Positions 1 through 5,830 of a DNA stretch of 7,910 bases are shown piece after piece (positions within the stretch are counted from its first letter, which is position 1; each line of letters opens with the position of its first letter). The notes under the pieces were generated by a model that was given only the letters and a program-made list of their open reading frames with translations, made no database searches and was not told the origin of the DNA. The DNA is from Ruminococcus sp. UBA4240. GTDB taxonomy: Bacteria > Bacillota > Clostridia > Oscillospirales > Ruminococcaceae. The position numbers and the translations under genes were made by a program. The stretch is from assembly GCA_002395525.1 (NCBI GenBank), contig DGXE01000073.1, forward strand, positions 1 through 7,910, given 5' to 3'.

Positions 1-966
1 CTGGGCTTCAACTTCAAGTGGAACATGGGCTGGATGAATGACACCCTTGACTATATGCGCACAGACCCCATCTACCGTGCAGGTAATCACGGGAAGCTGA
101 CATTCTCCTTCTTCTATGCGTTCAGTGAGAATTATATACTCCCCATATCCCATGATGAAGTGGTTCACGGCAAGGCTTCCCTTTTCGGGAAGATGTCAAG
201 TCAGTCCATGGAGGGGAAGTTCGCATCAGAAAGGGCGTTCATCGCCTATATGATGGCTCACCCCGGCAAAAAGCTCAACTTCATGGGCAACGAATTCTCA
301 CAGGTCATCGAATGGAACTACAAGCAGGAGCTTGACTGGATGCTGCTCCAGTATGACACACACCAGAGGATGCACCGTTTCTTTGAGGATATCAACAAAT
401 TCTATCTTGAAAACACCCCCATGTGGCACAATGATGATTCCTGGGAGGGCTTCAAGTGGATAAGCGCTGATGACTATACCCAGTCTATCATCGCATTCCG
501 CAGGATCGACACCACAGACCCCGAGAACCCGCAGGAGATCATAATAATCTGCAACTTCGTGCCTGTTACCCGCTTTGACTACAAGATAGGCGTTCCCTAT
601 GAGGGTACATACGAGCAGGTGTTCTCCACCGACGACCTTAAATACGGCGGCTCCGGTGAGATAGACAACGGCAGGATAAAATCAAGGGAAGAAGCCATGC
701 ACGGCTGTGACCACAGCATTTCAGTCGATATACCCGGTCTTTCGGCTATATATCTGAAATACGTGCCCAAGAAGAAAAAGGCTCCCAAGTCCACCGAGGT
801 AATTGACGTTACGGATACCGCAAGGGTGAAGAAAACTGCTCCCAAGCGCAGCACAGCGGCTAAAAAGCCCGCAGCTTCCACAAGGAAGAAGGCTGCTGCT
901 GAACCGGCGGAGACCGCAGCCGCACCCAAAAAGCGTGGACGGCCTAAGAAAACAGAAACCAATTAA
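1..966 (+). CDS. glgB: 1,4-alpha-glucan branching enzyme GlgB, C-terminal part (5' end outside window)
   Basis: GlgB cuts alpha-1,4-glucan chains and rejoins them as alpha-1,6 branches on cytoplasmic glycogen (GH13 family). The frame is open from base 1, so the ATG at 25 is internal. The opening residues, KWNMGWMNDTL, match the family block in the second half of the catalytic barrel. The conserved block SHDEVVHGK (bases 148-174) contains the His-Asp pair of GH13 region IV. MGNEF and EWN.....LDW follow at about 283-345, and then the all-beta C-terminal domain ending near IYLKYVP. The catalytic Asp and Glu lie upstream, outside the window. About 321 codons are present of an enzyme that usually has 630-730 residues. 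After the normal end of the family there is a basic low-complexity tail of 66 residues, listed separately. glgC starts 29 bases downstream. The identification is secure; the function of the tail is not known. Confidence 0.96.
   Translation: MGFNFKWNMGWMNDTLDYMRTDPIYRAGNHGKLTFSFFYAFSENYILPISHDEVVHGKASLFGKMSSQSMEGKFASERAFIAYMMAHPGKKLNFMGNEFSQVIEWNYKQELDWMLLQYDTHQRMHRFFEDINKFYLENTPMWHNDDSWEGFKWISADDYTQSIIAFRRIDTTDPENPQEIIIICNFVPVTRFDYKIGVPYEGTYEQVFSTDDLKYGGSGEIDNGRIKSREEAMHGCDHSISVDIPGLSAIYLKYVPKKKKAPKSTEVIDVTDTARVKKTAPKRSTAAKKPAASTRKKAAAEPAETAAAPKKRGRPKKTETN
766..963 (+). other. Lys/Ala/Pro-rich C-terminal tail of GlgB with AT-hook-like core
   Basis: This stretch encodes the last 66 residues of GlgB, beyond the point where the family normally ends. 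By hand count it has 16 Lys, 5 Arg, 14 Ala and 7 Pro against only 4 Glu and 2 Asp, a net charge near +15. It reads like a histone H1-type tail: KKKKAPK, then KKTAPKRS, AAKKPAAS, TRKKAAAE and finally KKRGRPKK at 928-951. Arg-Gly-Arg-Pro flanked by lysines is the core of the AT-hook, a DNA minor-groove binding motif. The tail is in frame, has no internal stop and ends at the TAA at 964-966. It is probably disordered. Possible roles are binding of nucleic acid, acidic protein or a cell-surface polymer; none is shown by the sequence. Confidence 0.8.
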
Positions 967-995
967 TGGAATAAAACCGAAAGGATGGTTATAGA

Positions 996-2204
996 ATGTA
1001 TACAAAGAAAGAATGTGTGGCAATGCTTCTGGCAGGCGGTCAGGGCAGCAGACTCTATGCGCTGACACAGGATATGGCAAAGCCTGCTGTACCCTACGGC
1101 GGCAAGTACAGGATCATAGACTTTCCCCTGTCAAACTGCGTAAACTCCGGCATAGATACGGTCGGCGTGCTGACACAGTATCAGCCTCTGGTGCTCAATG
1201 ACTACATAGGCAACGGTCAGCCCTGGGATCTTGACAAGCAGTACGGCGGTGCACACTGCCTGCCCCCCTATCAGACCGCACTGGGTGCTGAGTGGTACAA
1301 GGGCACAGCCAATGCCATTTACCAGAACATAGCCTTTGTGGACAGGTACAGCCCCGAGTATGTCATCATACTCTCCGGAGACCACATCTACAAGATGGAC
1401 TACAACGACATGATACAGTACCACAAGGAAAAGGGCGCAGATGCCACCATTGCGGTTCTTGATGTGCCTCTGGAGGAAGCATCCCGCTTCGGTATCATGA
1501 TAACCAATGATGAGGGCGACATCGTGGACTTTGAGGAAAAGCCCAAGAATCCCCGCTCCACCCTTGCATCCATGGGTATATACGTATTCACATGGTCAAA
1601 GCTGAGACAGTACCTTATCGACAATGAGAACAACCCCGATGAGGACAAGGACTTCGGCAAGGCCATCATCCCCAATATGCTGAATGCCAAGGAAAAGCTG
1701 GTAGCATATGCATTTGACGGCTACTGGAAGGATGTGGGCACTCTGGATTCCCTCTGGGAAGCAAACATGGACATACTCAATCCCAACATCCCCATTGATC
1801 TGTATGATCCCGACTGGAAGATGTATTCCCGCAATCCTGTGCTCCCTCCCCAGTACATCGGTGAAAACGCCAATGTGGAAAACTCCATGGTGGCTGAGGG
1901 CTGCATCATAGACGGCAACATTGATTTCTCCGTTATATTCGAGGGCGTTACCATTGAAAAGGGCGCTACGGTAACAGATTCAATAATCATGCCCGGCTCT
2001 GTCATCAAGGAGGGGGCCTGCGTTGAATACGCCATAGTCGGCGAGAACAGCACCATCGGGGCAGGGGCTCACATAGGCGCACGTCCCGAGGCAGTGGAGA
2101 ACCGTGATGACTGGGGCATTGCCGTTATCGGTCACAATGTGAACATCGAAGGCGGCAGGGTAGTAGGTCCCAAGGACATGGTGCCTGATATCAGGAAGAA
2201 GTAA
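996..2204 (+). CDS. glgC: Glucose-1-phosphate adenylyltransferase (ADP-glucose pyrophosphorylase), catalytic subunit GlgC
   Basis: GlgC converts ATP and glucose-1-phosphate to ADP-glucose and pyrophosphate, the committed step of bacterial glycogen synthesis. All expected motifs are present in the 402 residues. The nucleotide-binding GGQGSRL is at 14-20, followed by KPAVPYGGKYRIIDF at 29-43. GDHIYKMDY at 128-136 holds the catalytic Asp129 (E. coli Asp142). FEEKP at 179-183 holds Lys182, equivalent to the glucose-1-phosphate-binding Lys195 of E. coli. GYWKDVGT follows in the second half. From about residue 288 the protein is a left-handed beta-helix with hexapeptide repeats, which serves oligomerisation and allostery in this family. 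The start is supported by a Shine-Dalgarno sequence, AAGGATGG at 981-988, seven bases before the ATG. The gene is followed after 14 bases by glgD, and the two products probably form a mixed tetramer, as in other Firmicutes. Confidence 0.97.
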   Translation: MYTKKECVAMLLAGGQGSRLYALTQDMAKPAVPYGGKYRIIDFPLSNCVNSGIDTVGVLTQYQPLVLNDYIGNGQPWDLDKQYGGAHCLPPYQTALGAEWYKGTANAIYQNIAFVDRYSPEYVIILSGDHIYKMDYNDMIQYHKEKGADATIAVLDVPLEEASRFGIMITNDEGDIVDFEEKPKNPRSTLASMGIYVFTWSKLRQYLIDNENNPDEDKDFGKAIIPNMLNAKEKLVAYAFDGYWKDVGTLDSLWEANMDILNPNIPIDLYDPDWKMYSRNPVLPPQYIGENANVENSMVAEGCIIDGNIDFSVIFEGVTIEKGATVTDSIIMPGSVIKEGACVEYAIVGENSTIGAGAHIGARPEAVENRDDWGIAVIGHNVNIEGGRVVGPKDMVPDIRKK

Positions 2205-2218
2205 GGGGGAAGATAACT

Positions 2219-3343
2219 ATGAGTCTTAACAAGAATATTCTGGGGCTTATCTTTGCCAATATGCATGAGGATGTAGTCCCTGAGCTTACCAGACAGAGAA
2301 CAATGGGCTCCGTGCTTTTCGGCGGACGCTACAGAATGATAGATTTCGTGCTCTCCAGCATGACAAACTCCGGCGTGGATGAAGTGGGTGTTGTAACAAA
2401 ATCCAACTATCAGTCCCTGCTCGATCACTTAGGCTCCGGCAGAGAGTGGGATATGGCAAGAAAGATAGGCGGTCTGCACCTGCTGCCCCCCTTCTCCGAT
2501 GTGTCAAGCGGCATATACAGAGGCAGACTGGAGGCTCTCTACGGCATTTCCAATTTCATCAGGGCATCTGCTGCCGAATATGTTATCATGTCTGACTGTG
2601 ACGTTGTCACCAGCTTTGACTATGATGCGATATTTGATGCACACGTAAAGAGCGGTGCGGACATCACCGCAGTGTATGCACGGGCAAATCTCACTATGGA
2701 GGATGCGTCCCACTCGAATGTATTCGGCATAGATGCAGACGGCAGAGTGAACAATGTGCTTATAAACCCCGTCCTCTCCGGTGAATGCAACATCGCCCTG
2801 AATACCTATGTCATCTCCAAGAAGCTCCTTATGGAGATAATTGCGGACGGTGCCGCAAAGGGTCATTACAGCTTTGCAAAGACCATACTGCAGGATCGCT
2901 GCGGCGAATTCAAGATCGTAGGCTACAAGCATGAGGGCTACTTCTCAAAGATAACCTCCATAAAGAGCTACTACGATGCAAATATGGCTCTGCTCGACCT
3001 TGACAAGCGCAGCAAGCTGTTCCTTGACACCAATCCCATCTACACTAAGATAAGGGACAACCCGCCCGCTAAATTTGCCATAGGCGCAAAGGTGAAGAAC
3101 TCCATCATTGCTGACGGATGCATCATCGAAGGCACCGTTGAAAACTCCATCCTTTTCAGGGGCGTAAAGGTAGGCAAGGATGCAGTAATCAGAAATGCCA
3201 TAGTAATGCAGGATTCCGTAATCGGCAGAAAGTGCACCATCGACTCTGTCATCACCGACAAGAAGGTTACTATCACCGACGGAAAGATACTTACGGGTTC
3301 TGCAAATTACCCTGTATACATCGGCAAGAATGCCGAGATATGA
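2219..3343 (+). CDS. glgD: GlgD, non-catalytic (regulatory) homologue of ADP-glucose pyrophosphorylase
   Basis: GlgD is a paralogue of GlgC found in Firmicutes. There it joins GlgC in a heteromer and alters its activity or regulation. The 374 residues keep the overall fold: GGRYRMIDF at 35-43, NSGVDEVGVVTK at 50-61, and C-terminal beta-helix repeats such as NSIIADGCIIEGTVENS. The catalytic signatures have been lost. The glycine-rich GGxGxRL loop is replaced by FANMHEDVVPELTRQR at 12-27, GDHIYK is replaced by SDCDVV at 125-130, and the FEEKP block is replaced by NVLINP. It is therefore very unlikely to make ADP-glucose alone. A ribosome binding site, AAGGGGGAAG, lies between the glgC stop and the ATG, so the two genes are probably made together. 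The ending IGKNAEI is typical of the family. Confidence 0.95.
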   Translation: MSLNKNILGLIFANMHEDVVPELTRQRTMGSVLFGGRYRMIDFVLSSMTNSGVDEVGVVTKSNYQSLLDHLGSGREWDMARKIGGLHLLPPFSDVSSGIYRGRLEALYGISNFIRASAAEYVIMSDCDVVTSFDYDAIFDAHVKSGADITAVYARANLTMEDASHSNVFGIDADGRVNNVLINPVLSGECNIALNTYVISKKLLMEIIADGAAKGHYSFAKTILQDRCGEFKIVGYKHEGYFSKITSIKSYYDANMALLDLDKRSKLFLDTNPIYTKIRDNPPAKFAIGAKVKNSIIADGCIIEGTVENSILFRGVKVGKDAVIRNAIVMQDSVIGRKCTIDSVITDKKVTITDGKILTGSANYPVYIGKNAEI

Positions 3344-3369
3344 TGTCGTGAAGGGAACCCTGCACGACA
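3344..3369 (+). promoter_or_regulatory. Intercistronic hairpin between glgD and glgA
   Basis: Immediately after the glgD stop codon, TGTCGTG (3344-3350) pairs perfectly with CACGACA (3363-3369). Inside it, AGG (3352-3354) can pair with CCT (3359-3361), closing a GAAC loop across one A.G mismatch. Only two bases separate the hairpin from the glgA Shine-Dalgarno sequence GGAGG at 3372-3376. No T-tract follows, so it is not an intrinsic terminator. A role in mRNA processing, stability or tuning of glgA translation is inferred from position alone. Confidence 0.55.
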
Positions 3370-3385
3370 GCGGAGGATTTTGTAA

Positions 3386-4813
3386 ATGAGAATACTTTAT
3401 ACAGCCTCTGAAGCACTCCCCTATGCAGCATCAGGAGGGCTTGCCGATGTGGCAGGCTCTCTCCCTGCGGCACTTGTAAAGGCAGGCCATGATTGCAGAG
3501 TGGTGCTCCCCCTTTACAAGAGCATAAAGCCTGAACTCAGGGAAAGCCTTAGATTTGTAAAGAACTTTACAGTGGATGTTGGCTGGAGAAAGCAGTACTG
3601 CGGCGTTTTTGAGGGTGAAGCAAACGGTGTCACATACTATCTGCTTGACAATGAATACTACTTTGCCCGTGACGGCCTGTACGGCTACTACGATGACTGC
3701 GAGCGCTTCGTATTCCTGTCAAGGGCTGTGATGGAGCTGATACCACAGATAGATTTCAAACCCCAGGTAATAAACTGCAACGACTGGCAGACAGCCCTCA
3801 TCCCTGTGTACTATCAGACCTACTACAAGTTCCAGCACGGATATGAGGACATAAAGACTGTATTCACCATCCACAACATACAGTATCAGGGGCGCTACGG
3901 CATGGATGTGCTCAGCGATGTGTGCGGCATACCCATGTACCACGCAAAGCTCCTTGAATACGACGGCGCTGTGAATATGATGAAGGGCGCAATAGAATGT
4001 GCTGACAAGATAACCACCGTATCCCCCTCCTATGCATGGGAGATACTGGATCCCTGGTATTCCCACGGCATGGACAGGGCACTGGCAGGCAAACAGTATA
4101 AGCTGTGCGGCTTTTTGAACGGCATAGACACCAAAAACTATGATCCCGAGCACGACCCGGTCATCGCAAAGCACTACTCTGCCAAGAAGCCGGAGGGCAA
4201 GGCTGCCTGCAAGAAAGCGCTTGAAAAGGAGCTTTCTCTTGTTTCGGACAAAGCACCCATTGTGGGAATCGTAACACGCTTTGTGTCCCACAAGGGCATT
4301 GATCTGATAAAGTACGTATTTGAGGAGATGCTGAGCCTGGGCTGCAAATTTGCAATACTGGGCTCCGGTGAGAAGATCTTCGAGGACTTTTTCAGGGAAA
4401 TGGCATGGAGACACCCGGACAAGGTCAGTGTTACCATAGGGTTTGATCCCCAGCTTGCAAGAAAGATCTATGCAGGCGCTGATATGTTCCTTATGCCCTC
4501 ACAGTCTGAGCCCTGCGGACTGGCACAGATGATATCCATGCGCTACGGCACTATACCCATAGTCCGTGAAACAGGCGGTCTGCGTGACAGTGTCCGTGAT
4601 GCAGGCGGTGAGAACGGCAACGGCTTTACCTTCAAGACCTACAATGCCCACGATATGTTAGGGGCAGTCTCCCGTGCAGTCACACTGTACGAGGACAAGG
4701 CCGCATGGAAGAAGCTCATGACTGACGCCATGAAGAACGATTTCAGCTGGGATTCCTCTGCAAAGCTCTATATCGGGCTTTATGAGGAGCTCTGCGGCGG
4801 CGATGAGGAATAA
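3386..4813 (+). CDS. glgA: Glycogen synthase GlgA (ADP-glucose-dependent, GT5)
   Basis: GlgA transfers glucose from ADP-glucose to the non-reducing end of a growing alpha-1,4-glucan. It is a GT-B fold retaining enzyme of family GT5, and 475 residues is the usual length. Visible landmarks are SGGLADVAGSLP near the N-terminus, CNDWQTALIPVYY, HNIQYQGRYG with His163, and TVSPSYAWEI. VTRFVSHKG follows with Arg298 and Lys303 (E. coli Arg300 and Lys305). MPSQSEPCGLAQM contains Glu375, equivalent to the important Glu377 of E. coli. The N-terminal motif is not the usual KTGGL but AASGGL: residue 15, the ADP-glucose-contacting lysine of the E. coli enzyme, is alanine. The start is set by GGAGG at 3372-3376, nine bases before the ATG. 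It is the last gene of the glg operon and is followed by a terminator. Confidence 0.96.
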   Translation: MRILYTASEALPYAASGGLADVAGSLPAALVKAGHDCRVVLPLYKSIKPELRESLRFVKNFTVDVGWRKQYCGVFEGEANGVTYYLLDNEYYFARDGLYGYYDDCERFVFLSRAVMELIPQIDFKPQVINCNDWQTALIPVYYQTYYKFQHGYEDIKTVFTIHNIQYQGRYGMDVLSDVCGIPMYHAKLLEYDGAVNMMKGAIECADKITTVSPSYAWEILDPWYSHGMDRALAGKQYKLCGFLNGIDTKNYDPEHDPVIAKHYSAKKPEGKAACKKALEKELSLVSDKAPIVGIVTRFVSHKGIDLIKYVFEEMLSLGCKFAILGSGEKIFEDFFREMAWRHPDKVSVTIGFDPQLARKIYAGADMFLMPSQSEPCGLAQMISMRYGTIPIVRETGGLRDSVRDAGGENGNGFTFKTYNAHDMLGAVSRAVTLYEDKAAWKKLMTDAMKNDFSWDSSAKLYIGLYEELCGGDEE

Positions 4814-4857
4814 CAAATGCCCATGAGCGTTTATGTACAGCGCTGATATAATAATTT

Positions 4858-4906
4858 AGACCATAGTATTTCTGTGCCGCAGCCGGAAGTACTATGGTCT
4901 TTTATT
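4858..4906 (+). terminator. Intrinsic terminator of the glgBCDA operon
   Basis: AGACCATAGTA (4858-4868) and TACTATGGTCT (4890-4900) form a perfect 11-bp stem, followed directly by TTTTATT. The 21-base loop is unusually long but could fold further through a small CTG/CAG stem. It lies 45 bases after the glgA stop codon. Read from the other strand, the hairpin is followed by AAATTATTAT and not by a T-tract. It is therefore a weak stop for transcripts coming from the NYN gene side. Confidence 0.8.
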
Positions 4907-5126
4907 GATATAATGTGGTGTTATATGCTGCTAATATAAACCGGTACAGTTGTTCCTGACAATGTACCTGTTGACCAACACTGTTGTTGTCGTCCATCAA
5001 AAAGCTGAACATTTCTACCTGTGTTATTGTCATGCCTCTTTTCACGACCCACTGTTCTCCAAAAAATCACACGATCACGGAATGAAGCAATGCCCGGATG
5101 CCTATTTCAAGCGGGTCAGACATCAT
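4902..5126 (-). pseudogene. Possible broken small gene downstream of the NYN gene (one internal TGA)
   Basis: The 309 bases between glgA and the NYN gene hold no convincing intact gene apart from the terminator. On the minus strand, however, an ATG (5124-5126) overlaps the NYN stop codon as ATGA, the classic arrangement for coupled translation. The frame it opens reads MMSDPLEIGIRALLHSVIV and then meets TGA at 5067-5069. Beyond that TGA, which is followed by six T's, the same frame stays open for another 54 codons to TAA at 4902-4904. A downstream restart at GTG 5043-5045 or ATG 5031-5033 would give a 47- or 43-residue peptide. Neither piece resembles a family I recognise. It could be a decayed gene, two tiny ORFs, a sequencing error at the T-run, or chance. 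Confidence 0.25.
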
Positions 5127-5734
5127 TGTCCCGGCAATGTTTTAATTATAGGTTTCAAGGCTCCCATGATTTCCTTGGTTCCCTCACTGTCAAAAGAGCT
5201 ATTGATGCGATTGTTGATCTCAGATCTGGTCTTGGAGGTCTTTACGATATCAAAGATCTTGTTCTTATCTGCTGCATACTTTTTCAATGATCCGTCAAAC
5301 AGCAGTTTTAATGCATTGTGATCCACACCGATGGATTCATTTTGCTGATCTTTGACACATAGCATTGAGCGTATACTGTCCAAACGCAGTATATTGTTCG
5401 TTTTGTTAGTGCTGCTTATCTCGGATATGACCGGGTCATATCCCTTATCATTTGATATTACTACGGCAGGGGCTTTGCCCAGTGAAGCAGCTATCCTTGA
5501 GATATCAGTCAGCAGTACGATATCAAGAGCATTGGGCAGATTCATCTTTTTCAGAGAATCAGGCAGCTTTATGAACTGTATCTTTGCGGCTGAATGTACC
5601 ATATTCACTACCGTATACATATCCACATTCGGATCGTTGCTGTAATATATCCTTACGCAGTCATTCTCTGTCAATGATTCGATACCCATAAGGCCTGTGC
5701 TGCCCACATTTTCAAAATCAACGAAAAACCTCAT
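5123..5734 (-). CDS. NYN/PIN-like domain protein, putative RNase
   Basis: This is a 203-residue cytoplasmic protein without a signal peptide or membrane segment. The first strand, MRFFVDFENVG, carries Asp6 and Asn9, the signature opening of NYN (PIN-like) nuclease domains. Further acidic positions fit the family active site: Asp71 in LPNALDIVLL, and Asp96 and Asp100 in VVISNDKGYDPVI. Proteins with this domain are usually metal-dependent RNases. The C-terminal 70 or so residues are predicted helical and contain IVKTSKTRSEINNRI and GALKPIIK, resembling the small helical tail seen on Firmicutes relatives. The start is supported by GGGGGTGAG just upstream and by a strong promoter. Base composition is clearly lower in GC than in the flanking genes (about 37-38% in two 60-base samples, against about 58-62% in glgC and dnaJ samples), suggesting acquisition. 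The target is unknown; defence, toxin or RNA-turnover roles are only possibilities. Confidence 0.8.
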   Translation of the reverse strand: MRFFVDFENVGSTGLMGIESLTENDCVRIYYSNDPNVDMYTVVNMVHSAAKIQFIKLPDSLKKMNLPNALDIVLLTDISRIAASLGKAPAVVISNDKGYDPVISEISSTNKTNNILRLDSIRSMLCVKDQQNESIGVDHNALKLLFDGSLKKYAADKNKIFDIVKTSKTRSEINNRINSSFDSEGTKEIMGALKPIIKTLPGQ

Positions 5735-5754
5735 AGATACTCACCCCCAAGTGT

Positions 5755-5783
5755 ATTATACCATAGCATCCGGGATAAGTCAA
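5755..5783 (-). promoter_or_regulatory. Sigma-A promoter of the NYN gene with very short leader
   Basis: On the minus strand TTGACT (5778-5783) is separated by exactly 17 bases from TATAAT (5755-5760). That is a near-perfect vegetative promoter, with one mismatch in the -35 hexamer and none in the -10. Transcription would be expected to start near 5748. This leaves only about 14 bases before the ATG at 5732-5734, so the ribosome binding site GGGGGTGAG would be at the very 5' end of the mRNA. The -35 element lies one base past the T-tract of the dnaJ terminator. Confidence 0.85.
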
Positions 5784-5816
5784 TAAAAAATCTCCGACCT
5801 TTAAAAAGTCGGAGAT
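5784..5816 (-). terminator. Intrinsic terminator of the dnaK-dnaJ operon
   Basis: On the minus strand, 14 bases after the dnaJ stop codon, ATCTCCGAC and GTCGGAGAT (5808-5816 and 5790-5798 on this numbering) form a 9-bp stem with a short A/T-rich loop. Six T's follow (5785-5790). This is a standard rho-independent terminator. Confidence 0.9.
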
Positions 5817-5830
5817 CTTCTGTCAGCTTG

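Noticed and set aside
3719..4414. 231-codon open frame on the minus strand inside glgA
   Set aside because: It lies wholly opposite a well-supported glgA, has no recognisable domain, and is rich in Cys/Tyr/His/Val as expected for an antisense shadow of biased codons.
4847..4914. Two TATAAT sequences on the plus strand at 4847-4852 and 4909-4914
   Set aside because: Neither has a recognisable -35 box at 16-18 bases upstream, and no gene follows on that strand.
5124..5139. CATTG/CAATG hairpin followed by TTTTAATT on the plus strand
   Set aside because: The stem is only five or six base pairs, it overlaps the NYN coding end, and no plus-strand transcript is expected there.
4950..5321. Plus-strand open frames of 123 and 89 codons around 4950-5321
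   Set aside because: They overlap the NYN gene on the opposite strand, have no good ribosome binding site or promoter, and their products look like random composition.
4860..5769. Direct repeat ACCATAG(T/C)AT at 4860-4869 and 5760-5769 flanking the NYN region, possibly a target-site duplication
   Set aside because: It is only 10 bases with one mismatch, one copy is part of the terminator stem and the other of the promoter spacer, and no transposase or inverted ends are present. Chance is likely.
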